Shown: positions 33,686 through 41,945, counted from the first letter of the stretch. The stretch: DNA of 49,684 nucleotides from Thermoanaerobaculia bacterium (GCA_028066595.1 JALCBJ010000002.1:158356-208039), one strand, 5' to 3'. Notes: generated by a model from the letters alone, not told the origin. Program-made: numbers and translations.

Positions 33686-34578
33686 CCGATCTCGCTTTCT
33701 CGCTTCGTGGGGTGACGAAGCACTACCCACACTTCGACCTCCGCGACCTCGAGCTCGATCTGATCCGTGGACAGGTCCTGGGGTTCATCGGACCGAATGG
33801 TGCCGGGAAATCGACGACCCTGCGCATCATGATGGGTTTGGTGCACCACGATGAAGGCCGGGTCGAGGTGCTCGGCCACCCCATTCCGGCGGAGCAGATT
33901 CAGGCCAAGAAACGCGTGGGTTTCGCCGGGGAAGATCTGCGCCTCTACTCCCACGCCACCCTCGCCTGGCACATGGCCTTCGTACGGCGGATTTTCCCAT
34001 CCTGGGACGACGCCTACGCTCGAGAGCTCGTGAAGCGTTTCGACCTTCGGGCCGACCAAAAGGTCAAAGGTCTCTCGCACGGTCAACGGGTCAAGGCGGC
34101 GCTGCTTCTCGTGCTCGCTCGGCGTCCCGAGCTGCTCCTGCTCGACGAGCCCACGACCGGTCTCGACCCGGTGGCTCGGCGCGAGGTGCTGGGCGAGCTG
34201 ACGGCGGTGTTGGCGGACGAAGAACGGACCATCCTGTTCTCCTCGCACAACACCCGGGACGTAGAGCAGCTTTCCGACCGCATCGCGTTTCTCGATCGAG
34301 GGCGGCTCATCGAATTCGACGACAAGGAGTCCTTCCTCGATCGCTGGCGGCGGATCCGGCTGCAGCGTTCGTCGGGTGACGAGCCATTGGACGTTCCGGG
34401 TTTGTTGGACGTCGAGGGTGGCGGCCGTCTCGTCACCGCCATCACCGATCGCTGGGGCGGCTCGTTACGCCGAGACCTGACGCGGGCCGGCACGACCGTT
34501 CAGACGGTCGAGCCCCTGACTCTCGAAGAGATATTCGTCGCCCGCCTGGCGACTCACCGCGAGGAGGCCGTCGCATGA
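33682..34578 (+). CDS. ABC transporter ATPase, YtrB-like
   Basis: 298 residues. Walker A GPNGAGKST (37-45), signature LSHGQ (131-135), Walker B LLLLDEPTTG (151-160), H-loop SSHNTRD. The Q-loop region reads FAGEDLRLYSHAT without the usual Gln, as in YtrB/CcmA-like ATPases of this group. The C-terminal 80 residues (about 215-298) form the usual small extra domain ending in TLEEIFVARLATHRE. It overlaps the esterase and permease genes by 4 bases each. With the permease it forms a minimal ABC-2-type transporter; no binding protein other than the LolA-like gene is present. Confidence 0.93.
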   Translation: MTDLAFSLRGVTKHYPHFDLRDLELDLIRGQVLGFIGPNGAGKSTTLRIMMGLVHHDEGRVEVLGHPIPAEQIQAKKRVGFAGEDLRLYSHATLAWHMAFVRRIFPSWDDAYARELVKRFDLRADQKVKGLSHGQRVKAALLLVLARRPELLLLDEPTTGLDPVARREVLGELTAVLADEERTILFSSHNTRDVEQLSDRIAFLDRGRLIEFDDKESFLDRWRRIRLQRSSGDEPLDVPGLLDVEGGGRLVTAITDRWGGSLRRDLTRAGTTVQTVEPLTLEEIFVARLATHREEAVA

Positions 34579-35252
34579 ACCACGAGATGATCATTCACCT
34601 GGTGCGCAAGGACTGGACTTTCCAGCGCTGGACCCTTGCCTTCTACCTGGCTCTCGGCGCTCTCGGCCTGGCGATCATTCAGCTGGCGGCCGGGGAGAGT
34701 GCGTTTTTCGTCGGCAGTATCCTGCTGATCGCCGCCGTGATGGGGGTCGGCATTCATCTGATCATGGCAACCGTCGTGCTCGAGCGAAAGGAGAAAAACC
34801 TCGCCTTCGTCATGAGCCTGCCGGTTTCGGTCATGGGCTATACCAGTGCCAAGATCCTGGCCAACCTCTCGGCGTTCCTTCTTCCTTGGCTCGCTCTTCT
34901 CGGCTCGGCGCTGTGGCTGATCCGGTCGAGTCAAGGGATGCCCGATGGTCTGGAGCCCTTTACGGTCATCGTCCTGGGCGAGCTGGCCGCAGCCTACGTG
35001 ATCATGCTCGCCGTGGCGATCGTCTCCGAGTCGGAGAGCTGGACGGTTCTAGCGGTCGTGGTTCTAAACCTCGGCTTCAGTCTCTTCCTCTACTGGGTCT
35101 CCCATCTGCCAGAAATCGGCGACCACATCGAAGGGCCGGTCGCCGAGTGGAACCGCACCGCTGTGGGTCTGCTACTCGCCGAGGCCGCCGTGATCGTTCT
35201 GGTCCTGGTAGCCACGTTCGCGCTGCAGGCGCGAAAGAAAGACTTCCTCTGA
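34575..35252 (+). CDS. ABC-2-type permease
   Basis: 225 residues with six hydrophobic segments (about 20-38, 46-72, 93-113, 129-147, 151-175, 195-217). The cytoplasmic loop ERKEKNLAFVMSLPVSVMGYTSAKI is the coupling segment common in ABC-2 permeases. Last gene of the GntR operon; its stop is followed directly by a hairpin. It would dimerise and export a compound, or move lipid, powered by the 33682 ATPase. Confidence 0.87.
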   Translation: MNHEMIIHLVRKDWTFQRWTLAFYLALGALGLAIIQLAAGESAFFVGSILLIAAVMGVGIHLIMATVVLERKEKNLAFVMSLPVSVMGYTSAKILANLSAFLLPWLALLGSALWLIRSSQGMPDGLEPFTVIVLGELAAAYVIMLAVAIVSESESWTVLAVVVLNLGFSLFLYWVSHLPEIGDHIEGPVAEWNRTAVGLLLAEAAVIVLVLVATFALQARKKDFL

Positions 35253-35267
35253 GATTCCGCCGGAATC
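35253..35267 (+). terminator. Hairpin at the end of the GntR-ABC operon
   Basis: GATTCC, loop GCC, GGAATC starts one base after the permease stop codon (TGA at 35250-35252). There is no T-run, so it could be a terminator or an RNA 3'-end stabiliser. Confidence 0.35.
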
Positions 35268-35310
35268 GACGCTGCCGCGCAGGGACAGGATCTTGGCGTG
35301 CAGATGCTCG

Positions 35311-35430
35311 TCAGATATCGCGGCGGAGGGCGTAGACGTAGGCTTCTACGTCTTGCCCCTCGCAGAGGGTGACGGTGACCAACACGCGTTCGTAGCCCTC
35401 TCCCTCGAACGCATCGAGTCTGGGCCACCA
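35311..35430 (-). pseudogene. C-terminal remnant of a gamma-glutamylcyclotransferase-like gene
   Basis: A minus-strand frame too short to be noticed as a gene reads WWPRLDAFEGEGYERVLVTV ... CEGQDVEAYVYALRRDI and stops at 35311. LDxFEG-xYxRVxVxV-(spacer)-VEAxVYxL is the typical end of GGCT/AIG2-type proteins. Upstream, the same frame runs into the intact S41 protease gene (which ends at 35439), so the N-terminal two thirds are missing. I read this as a decayed fragment left by a rearrangement. No start is visible. Confidence 0.6.
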
Positions 35431-35438
35431 CGATGAAG

Positions 35439-36485
35439 TTACAGCGGACCCAATCGTTCCTTGGCCAGTTGGAGGGCGCGCTGGAAGGCGACATCGGCGG
35501 GGACGCGGATATCAGGCGCCACTCCGACTCCTTGCCAGTTGCTTTCGGTGATCGGGTTGATCGAACGCTCGGTAACCATCAGCAATACGTAGTGTGGAGA
35601 AACACGGCGGTATTCAAAGGGATGAGCACCACCACCGCTGGGCTCCCCCACGACGGTGACACGTCCAAGGGCCTGAAGATCGTAAGCAAAAGCCTCTGCG
35701 GCTGAGAATGTGCGCTCGGAGATCAGCACGTAGACGGGTTTCTCCGATCCGTAGCGCGGTCCAGAGACACGAGCCGGAGTGTGGAAGCGGGTGATCTCGT
35801 TCGTTTCGCGCGAGTAGATCCCGCTGACCGGTTTCGGGCCTCCGTCGAAGAAATACGCCATCAAGAGATGCCCCATTTCTCCGTGACCTCCAGCGTTTTG
35901 CCGCAGGTCGACGATCAACGCGTCGGTGTGGGCGAGAAACTGCATCGCCGCGGTCGCGGTGTCGTATCCCATTTCCACAGGTGCGAACACCCGAAGATCG
36001 AGAACCCCGACGTTGGGTTCGACTCGCTCGACCTTCTCGAAGCCGAAATTGAGATGGTTGCCGTAGTACCGTTGTTGCTCCTCCGCGTCATATTGGTCGT
36101 TGGCCACCTGAGCGTCATCGGCGAGCCGTTCGTGCGAATACTCGACAGCCAGGTGTTTGTCTTTGGAGATCCGCTGCAGGTCTGCCGTGAGCCGTTGCGC
36201 CAAGGATTCGCCGTCGAGCGGATCTGCGTATTCGCCCGCTGCCAACGATCCTCTTAGTTGGGTCGCCATGGTGGCTCCGAGTTCAGGAAAGACGTAGCCA
36301 GACTCGAGCTGGTTAGCGATGGCTCGGACCACTGTGGCCGTAGTCTCTTCGTTGCCATCGAGGTCACCGAGCGGGGAGCCAATCTCCTTGCCGTTGGTCG
36401 ATTGAGATTGGCCGGGGAGCCCTGTGGCGGACGACGAAGCCGCACAAGCCACTACAAGCGCGAAGAGAATCCGTAGCTTCGTCAT
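35439..36485 (-). CDS. S41-family (tail-specific/IRBP-like) serine peptidase, exported
   Basis: 348 residues with a signal peptide (LRILFALVVACAASSSATG). An N-terminal helical domain (TVVRAIANQLESGYVFPELGATMATQLRG, LTADLQRISKDKHLAVEY) is typical of IRBP/tricorn-like S41 proteins without a PDZ domain. The core has VGVLDLRVFAP, DALIVDLRQNAGGHGEM, the nucleophile region PVYVLISERTFSAAEAFAYDLQALGRVTVVGEPSGGGAHP, and the C-terminal WQGVGVAPDIRVPADVAFQRALQLA. It probably cleaves peptides in the periplasm. Its start overlaps the MarR stop by 4 bases, so the regulator controls it directly. Confidence 0.9.
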   Translation of the reverse strand: MTKLRILFALVVACAASSSATGLPGQSQSTNGKEIGSPLGDLDGNEETTATVVRAIANQLESGYVFPELGATMATQLRGSLAAGEYADPLDGESLAQRLTADLQRISKDKHLAVEYSHERLADDAQVANDQYDAEEQQRYYGNHLNFGFEKVERVEPNVGVLDLRVFAPVEMGYDTATAAMQFLAHTDALIVDLRQNAGGHGEMGHLLMAYFFDGGPKPVSGIYSRETNEITRFHTPARVSGPRYGSEKPVYVLISERTFSAAEAFAYDLQALGRVTVVGEPSGGGAHPFEYRRVSPHYVLLMVTERSINPITESNWQGVGVAPDIRVPADVAFQRALQLAKERLGPL

Positions 36486-36961
36486 CGGGTGGACTCCTCT
36501 CGTGTTTCGAAAGACAGTTCAGCAATGCGCGTACCAAAAGAGCGTTGCTCCAGTGCCGCGATGGCCTCCTCGATCACAACGGACAACGGAGTCGTGAGCT
36601 CCTCATCGAGCTCTGCCGCTGCGGCGTTGGTGGCTGTCCATTGAGTCTTCAGCGTCGGCACGATACGCCGGGCGCTTGCCGTCAGTGCGACGCGTCGCTC
36701 TCGGCGGTCATCGCCAGCGCTGACGTGTAGAAGACCCTCTCGCCTCATCTGAGCTACCGTTTGACTGACCGCTGAGTGGGTCATCCCACTGTGGGATGTG
36801 ATCTTGCGGATCGAGCACGGCCCGAGCACATCGACCGCCCGAATCACCGGGGTAAATCGGGGTCGATAGGTGGCCAAGCCGCGTCGGCGATAGGCCGCCT
36901 CGACCTCACTATCGAGCATTTCGAGAAGGTGCCGCAAGCGCATACCGAGTGTGAATCGCAT
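36482..36961 (-). CDS. MarR-family transcriptional regulator
   Basis: 159 residues. The winged helix reads VIRAVDVLGPCSIRKITSHSGMTHSAVSQTVAQMRREGLLHVSAGDDRRERRVALTASARRIV, with the DxRxR-like wing of MarR proteins. A perfect dyad covers its promoter, and the predicted transcript starts at or next to the ATG. In an operon with the S41 peptidase (4-base overlap). Ligand unknown. Confidence 0.92.
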   Translation of the reverse strand: MRFTLGMRLRHLLEMLDSEVEAAYRRRGLATYRPRFTPVIRAVDVLGPCSIRKITSHSGMTHSAVSQTVAQMRREGLLHVSAGDDRRERRVALTASARRIVPTLKTQWTATNAAAAELDEELTTPLSVVIEEAIAALEQRSFGTRIAELSFETREESTR

Positions 36962-36967
36962 GAGTTC

Positions 36968-36996
36968 AATATAACAGCACTGTTACATTATGTCGA
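36968..36996 (-). promoter_or_regulatory. marR-S41 promoter and operator, predicted leaderless
   Basis: On the minus strand TCGACA (36996-36991) and TATATT (36973-36968) are 17 bases apart, each one mismatch from consensus. Only six bases separate the -10 box from the ATG. The dyad TAACAG-CA-CTGTTA (36972-36985) overlaps the -10 box and fits a MarR-dimer site. Confidence 0.6.
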
Positions 36997-37185
36997 GAAC
37001 CGCTTCCATGGACCATGGTCCGGATGGGCGCAGTGGCTGTCCGCTGGCGTACGCCCCGATCCCAAAGATGGACGAATTGGCTCGGGAATCTCAGCCAGAT
37101 CGCCGATCGTTGACGGTTCTTCGAGGTGTCGGGTGGTACGTGTTTTGCTCAAAAGGTCATCATCTCGACCTGACGGAGACAGGCC

Positions 37186-39645
37186 ATGGATTCGTATCTA
37201 CAAGACTTCCGCTACACGATCCGCTCGCTGCGAAACCACCCCGGATTCAGCACAGCAGCGGTGCTCACCCTGGTGCTCGGGATCGGCGCTTGTACGACGA
37301 TCTTCAGCGTGGTGAATACGCTGCTTCTGACGCCGCTGCCGGGAGTGCGCGACATCGACGAGCTGGTGGCAGTCCACACGGCCGAAGGCAATCGTGGTTT
37401 CGGTGTCTCGAGCTACGCGGACTTTCTCGACCTGCGCGACGAATCCGATCTCTTCGCGTCTCTGGCTGCGTTCAAGGTTCGGCCGATGGATCTGGGGCTG
37501 CGCGACTCGTCGGAGCGGATCACGGGTTTGATGGTCACCTCCGATTACTTCGGGACCCTGGGCGTGGATCTGGTTCTGGGGCGGACATTCCTGCCGGCGG
37601 AGGACCAGGCGGTGGGCGCTGCGCCCGTCGCCGTGCTGTCCCACGGCCTTTGGAGCCGTAGATTCGGTGGACGCAACGAGGTGCTCGACCAGACCATCCG
37701 GCTCAACGGCCGGGAGTTTCGCGTCGTCGGTGTCGCACCCGAGGGCTTCCGCGGCACCATGCTCGACGCTCTGCCAGAGGTCTTCGTGCCCATGGCGATG
37801 CAGCCCTTCTTCATGCCCAGCGCCGGGAATCTTCTGGAGAATCGATCCTGGTGTGGCGTGTGGATCGCGGGTAGACCGACGGAAGGCGTCGGTCTGGACC
37901 GGGTGCAGGCTGGTGCCGATCTGGTAGCGCGGCGGCTGGCCGAGGAATACCCTCAGTCCAACGAGAACCGCAACTATTCGGTGGCGCGGCTCGGCGAGTC
38001 GAGTCTGCCGCCCGAGGCTCGCTCGGCAACGATTCAGATGAGCTCGCTCCTGATGGTTTGTGTGATGCTCTTCCTGCTCATCGCCTGCGTCAACGTGGCC
38101 AATCTGATGTTGGCCAGAGCGACCCGCCGGGTGCGCGAAGTAGCGATGCGCATGGCTCTCGGTGCGAATCGAGCGCGTGTCGTACGCCAGCTGCTGATCG
38201 AGAGCGCGTTCCTTTCTCTCTTGGGTGGTGCAGGCGGCATTCTGCTCGCCGTTTGGGGTCGAGAGATGTTCCGAGCGATGCCCTTACCAGGACTCGAGTT
38301 CGCGATCGATTGGCGAGTGCTTTGCTTCACCTTGGTGATGTCTCTGGGCGCTGGATTGGTGTTCGGACTGGCACCGGCCCTGCGCAGCGCCGGAGTCGAC
38401 TTGATCGCCGCCATCAACCTCGATCACACGGGCGGTGCCGGCGGGCGGGCTCGGCTTGGTGGAGCGCTCGTGGTCTTGCAGGTGGCCGTTTCGGTGGTGC
38501 TGTTGGTGGCTGCGGGATTGTTCGTCCGCACGCTGCACAACTTGAACACCACCGAGATCGGCATGGAGGTCGACAACGTCCTCGTGGCCAAGCTCGATCC
38601 CGCGTTACAGCGCTACGAAGGTGACGGCATCGTCGGGTTCTACGAGCGCGTGCTGTCCGAGGTCTCGGCAGTGCCGGGAGTGAGTATGGCCAGCGTCACC
38701 AGTGCCCGGCCGGGCGGCAGCGAAGGAGATTCCCTGGGTATGTTCCTGCATGGCCGGCAGCGGAGCGACGCTCGGCCAGACGCTGTCTTCAACGTCGCCA
38801 TGGTGGGTGCCGACTACTTCGACGCACTGAGAATTCCGCGCCTGGAAGGGCGTACGTTCTCCGACGAGGATGCTCCTGGTGAGCCGCCTTCGATCGTCGT
38901 CAACGAATCCGGGGCACGCCTGCTGCGATCCCTGACCGGCGAGGGGTCGGCCGTCGGAATCCTGCTCAGCGTCAACGGTCGATCGGGCCCGTGGAGCGAG
39001 GTGATCGGCGTCGTCGGCGACAGCAAGACCGGGTCGCTGCGCAGCGAAACGCCGCCCTTCGCCTACGGCTCCCACGCGCAACTGGCACCTCTCGGATTCG
39101 ACTGGCCGATGAACCTGGTGGTGCGCACCGAAGTCGCACCACTCGGGCTGCTGCCGGCGGTGCGGGAGAAGATCCGCTCGGTGGATCCCTATCTTCCCAT
39201 CATCGCCACATCGACACTCGAGAGCTACATGTTCGGCGAGGCGCTCACCCTCGAAAGGCTGTCTACGCTCGCCCTCGGCCTGACCGCGCTCTTGGCACTC
39301 TTGATGGCCGCCATCGGTTTGTTCGGAGTCGTGTCCTATTCGGTCAGCCGGCGTTGGCGTGAGATCGGCATCCGGCGGGCCCTCGGCGCGAGCACCCGAG
39401 ATCTACTGTCGATGGTGATTCGACAGGGTATGAGGCTGGTGGCGGTCGGCGTCGTGGTGGGCGCCGCCGGAGCGCTGGCAGCCGGGCAGGCCCTCTCGTC
39501 GTTTCTCTACGAGCTGTCGCCCGCGGACCCGTTGACGATCCTGTTCGTCGTCGTCCAGTTGACGGCCGTGGCGCTGTTGGCTTGTTGGCTGCCCGCGCGT
39601 AAAGCTGCGCGGATCGATCCGATGGAGACCTTGCGCATCGAATAG
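37186..39645 (+). CDS. ADOP-type permease (MacB/FtsX-like, duplicated)
   Basis: 819 residues, the third copy in the window; ATG with GGAG seven bases ahead. Helix 1 (HPGFSTAAVLTLVLGIGACTTIFSVVNTLLLTPLPG), MacB-like periplasmic domain to about 280, first FtsX domain (SSLLMVCVMLFLLIACVNVANLMLARATRRVREVAMRMALGANRARVVRQLLIESAFLS), middle helix and second periplasmic domain (about 455-690), and second FtsX domain (RRWREIGIRRALGASTRDLLSMVIRQGMRL). It has no ATPase, no PadR and no cytosolic N-terminal module. It is divergent from the MarR-S41 pair and ends at a 37-bp tandem repeat. Confidence 0.92.
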   Translation: MDSYLQDFRYTIRSLRNHPGFSTAAVLTLVLGIGACTTIFSVVNTLLLTPLPGVRDIDELVAVHTAEGNRGFGVSSYADFLDLRDESDLFASLAAFKVRPMDLGLRDSSERITGLMVTSDYFGTLGVDLVLGRTFLPAEDQAVGAAPVAVLSHGLWSRRFGGRNEVLDQTIRLNGREFRVVGVAPEGFRGTMLDALPEVFVPMAMQPFFMPSAGNLLENRSWCGVWIAGRPTEGVGLDRVQAGADLVARRLAEEYPQSNENRNYSVARLGESSLPPEARSATIQMSSLLMVCVMLFLLIACVNVANLMLARATRRVREVAMRMALGANRARVVRQLLIESAFLSLLGGAGGILLAVWGREMFRAMPLPGLEFAIDWRVLCFTLVMSLGAGLVFGLAPALRSAGVDLIAAINLDHTGGAGGRARLGGALVVLQVAVSVVLLVAAGLFVRTLHNLNTTEIGMEVDNVLVAKLDPALQRYEGDGIVGFYERVLSEVSAVPGVSMASVTSARPGGSEGDSLGMFLHGRQRSDARPDAVFNVAMVGADYFDALRIPRLEGRTFSDEDAPGEPPSIVVNESGARLLRSLTGEGSAVGILLSVNGRSGPWSEVIGVVGDSKTGSLRSETPPFAYGSHAQLAPLGFDWPMNLVVRTEVAPLGLLPAVREKIRSVDPYLPIIATSTLESYMFGEALTLERLSTLALGLTALLALLMAAIGLFGVVSYSVSRRWREIGIRRALGASTRDLLSMVIRQGMRLVAVGVVVGAAGALAAGQALSSFLYELSPADPLTILFVVVQLTAVALLACWLPARKAARIDPMETLRIE

Positions 39646-39719
39646 CGGAGCCCGTTCGAATTCGATCGCTGCCCGTCGAATTCGGAGCCCGTTCGAATTC
39701 GATCGATGCCCTTCGAATT
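39646..39719. repeat. Two tandem 37-bp units between convergent genes
   Basis: Units 39646-39682 and 39683-39719 differ at two positions. Each begins CGGAGCCCGTTCGAATTCGA and contains GAATTCGA and TCGAATTC arms that pair around a 10-base loop, so the array can form two hairpins on either strand. It fills the whole gap between an ADOP permease and a serine hydrolase and may act as a bidirectional terminator. Confidence 0.75.
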
Positions 39720-39722
39720 CAC

Positions 39723-40775
39723 TCAGTCCTGTTCGCTACGTAGCGCCGGCAGAATGTACTTTTCGATCAACTCCGTGGTCTGCTGGTGCATGTTTCGGCG
39801 GTTGTAGTTCGTGCTGAGGATCACTACGACGGTATCCAGATCGGGAAACAACACAACCTTGTTCCCGCCGTTGCCGGACATGTAGGCGGCGCCGCGAAAC
39901 TGATCGCCATAACGGAATCCCCGCAGCCACCAGAGGTAGCCGTACGCGTCAGCCGGGGTCGCCTGGCGCAGTGGACGGAGCGTCTGGCGCAGCCAGCCGC
40001 TGCTGATGAGTCGTTTGCCGCCGTACTCGCCACCATTCAGTACCAATCGGCCGATCGCGGCGAAATCCCTCGCACGGAGAGACAGCTGACCGCCGGTTTG
40101 CACCTCGCCGTTCGGCGCGCGGGTCCACTTCGGATCCTCGATACCCAGCGGGTCGAAAAGGCGTTGTTGGACGAATAGGTCGAACGGCGTTCCCACGGCC
40201 TGTTCGACGATCCGTCCCAACAAGAAGACACCGGCCGTGCAGTAGGAATACCGTCCACGGCCGGTCTGGTCGCGTTCGTAGTCGGAATCGAGCGGGATGT
40301 CGAGGGCAAACCGCGTCCAGTCCTTCGTGTCGTACATCCGCTCCTCGTTGCCCGGGCTGTCCTGCCAATCGTCGCAGTCGAGCGCCGAGGACATGGTCAG
40401 GAGGTCTTCGATCGTGGTCGACCTCTTGACGGTGCCGTCGTCGACGATCGGCTTGCGATCGTCGAAGTAGTCGAAAACCGGTGCACTCACCCCGTCGATC
40501 ACCCCATCGTCGATCGCAATACCCACGGCCAGCGCCGTGATCGACTTTCCGGCAGAGCGGGCGTCGATGCGCGAGTCGGCGCTGGAGCGTCGGAAATAGC
40601 GCTCGAAGACAATGTCCCCGGAGCGCTCGACGAGCACCGCCTCGATACGGCGATACTCCCTGTCTTCGATCGCGTCGCTCATAGACGCGAAACGTTCTCC
40701 GATCTCCTCGGCCGCCAACAGACCGTTCGAGGCGAAGCCGATGCAGGTCACGAGCACGAGTAGCGAGCGAGACAT
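39723..40775 (-). CDS. Exported beta-lactamase-fold serine hydrolase
   Basis: 350 residues with a signal peptide (SLLVLVTCIGFASNGLLA). SxxK motif Ser74-Ala-Gly-Lys77 in DARSAGKSIT; the second motif, normally YxN, reads YCT in GRYSYCTAGVFLLGRIVE; the third motif region is YMSGNGGNKVVLFPDLDTVVVIL. This is the class C beta-lactamase/esterase-like family (EstB, Pab87, D-aminopeptidase relatives), most of which act on esters or peptides rather than antibiotics. The replacement of Asn by Thr in motif 2 argues against classical beta-lactamase activity. It stands alone. Confidence 0.87.
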   Translation of the reverse strand: MSRSLLVLVTCIGFASNGLLAAEEIGERFASMSDAIEDREYRRIEAVLVERSGDIVFERYFRRSSADSRIDARSAGKSITALAVGIAIDDGVIDGVSAPVFDYFDDRKPIVDDGTVKRSTTIEDLLTMSSALDCDDWQDSPGNEERMYDTKDWTRFALDIPLDSDYERDQTGRGRYSYCTAGVFLLGRIVEQAVGTPFDLFVQQRLFDPLGIEDPKWTRAPNGEVQTGGQLSLRARDFAAIGRLVLNGGEYGGKRLISSGWLRQTLRPLRQATPADAYGYLWWLRGFRYGDQFRGAAYMSGNGGNKVVLFPDLDTVVVILSTNYNRRNMHQQTTELIEKYILPALRSEQD

Positions 40776-41255
40776 CGGCGCAGACTACCAACGATGCTAG
40801 AACTTGACGAAGAGGTACTGCCGTTACGCAGACCTTCGAAGCGGGAGAATCACAACCGAATGCGTATCCAATGAACTCTTGGAACGGCGACGACAGTGAT
40901 CGTCACCTCTCCTTCGGGATCTCCTAGCCGGCACACTGCCGATCCACTCTCGCGAAGGGTCGTGCCCAGCCTCAAATGTCCCGCACCGCGTGTGGGCATG
41001 TACTCGTAGTCCCCGTCCTCTATGGGCTTGCTGTCTCGCAACAGAAAGCCGACGAGCAGGCCATCCAGATAGAAGCTGAGATTCTTCACGGTGATCGTGA
41101 TGCAGGACGCTTCGCCGTTCTAGATCTCGATACAAGCGTCGTCCTGGCGTGGTTAGCAAAAGCGGCTGTCGTCTCTTCCATGTCGTTTGTGGCCGTCCAT
41201 CACTGGTACGAGGCGCCCCGTGTGTGACCCCGCTTCGGACTGGAAGGAAAGATCT
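40776..41255. other. 480-base stretch with one doubtful short frame
   Basis: The only coding-like piece is a minus-strand frame 41089-40850 (GTG start, 79 codons) reading NLSFYLDGLLVGFLLRDSKPIEDGDYEYM ... RLGDPEGEVTITVVAV. The same frame continues sensibly upstream (NGEASCITIT) until TAG and TAA codons at about 41120-41155, and no ribosome site is seen. It may be the end of a decayed gene or a small unrecognised protein. I see no RNA gene or promoter here. Confidence 0.35.
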
Positions 41256-41945
41256 TCACCTGTTTATCTTTTCTGTGCCGATGCCGGCACTTCCAGAGGA
41301 CGCCCACACGGGGTGGGCGCTTTGACCGGGGCCATCACCTCGCGGTGTGACGATCAAAACGTCGAGCTCGAGATAGGCGCTGGCCTCGTCCCAGGCCGAG
41401 ACCATACCGTTGGTGATCTCGAGGCCCACTCCGGAGAAAAGCGCTTCGCCCGAACTTCGGTCGTTCCAGCTCAGTCTGTATGTTGGGGCTTCGTGAAGGA
41501 CTGTCAGTGACAGGTCAGGTGGTTCCAGGGCCTTGCCGTCGACGTCGAAGTAGGTGATGGGGCGGGTGCCGGCGAGATGGGGAGCTCCTCCTAGTACCTC
41601 GGGTCCGAGGTGTCGGGCCCGTCCGGTCGCTACCAATCCTTCGATGCCTGCATTGTTCCAGAGAGCTTCCAAGTCGCCGCTCTGTGCGAGCGTGTACCTG
41701 ACGATGCCAGGCCGCGTTTGCCTCCGGCTCCGGCCGAGGACGAGGCGTCCGTCGACGATGAGACCGGTACAGGTCCGGTCACCGATTTCTTTGGAGTGGA
41801 ACGATCCGGTGAATACGTTTCCGTCCCGAAACAACTCGAGCGAGCCGTTGTACTCGATGTTCCCAGGAGTGGTTCCGGAGACCATCCACTTTCCGGCGGG
41901 GCCACCGGTCGACCAACCCGAGTTGCTTGCTTCTGCTTCGTTCAC
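41256..41945 (-). CDS. Unrecognised protein, beta-rich
   Basis: 229 residues from GTG 41945 (GGAG 10 bases ahead); GTG 41999 is also possible. No family recognised. The composition is natural and strand-rich: GKWMVSGTTPGNIEYNGSLELFRDGNVFTGSFHS, TCTGLIVDGRLVLGRS, GIVRYTLAQSGDLEALWNNAGIEGLVATGRA. The first 110 residues resemble small lipocalin-like or beta-barrel domains that report substance turnover (G-x-W-x-V-x-G), but this is only an impression. No signal peptide. Its surroundings on both sides are non-coding or degraded, and it may be a recent arrival or a gene in decay. Confidence 0.5.
   Translation of the reverse strand: MNEAEASNSGWSTGGPAGKWMVSGTTPGNIEYNGSLELFRDGNVFTGSFHSKEIGDRTCTGLIVDGRLVLGRSRRQTRPGIVRYTLAQSGDLEALWNNAGIEGLVATGRARHLGPEVLGGAPHLAGTRPITYFDVDGKALEPPDLSLTVLHEAPTYRLSWNDRSSGEALFSGVGLEITNGMVSAWDEASAYLELDVLIVTPRGDGPGQSAHPVWASSGSAGIGTEKINR

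Noticed and set aside
35090..35494. 134-codon minus-strand frame overlapping the operon end
   Set aside because: Arg/Ser-rich and overlaps the permease end and the S41 stop; the nearby GGCT-like remnant is in a different frame.
36990..37661. 223-codon plus-strand frame over the marR promoter and ADOP start
   Set aside because: Shadow of the ADOP gene; it would cover the divergent promoter and lacks a ribosome site.
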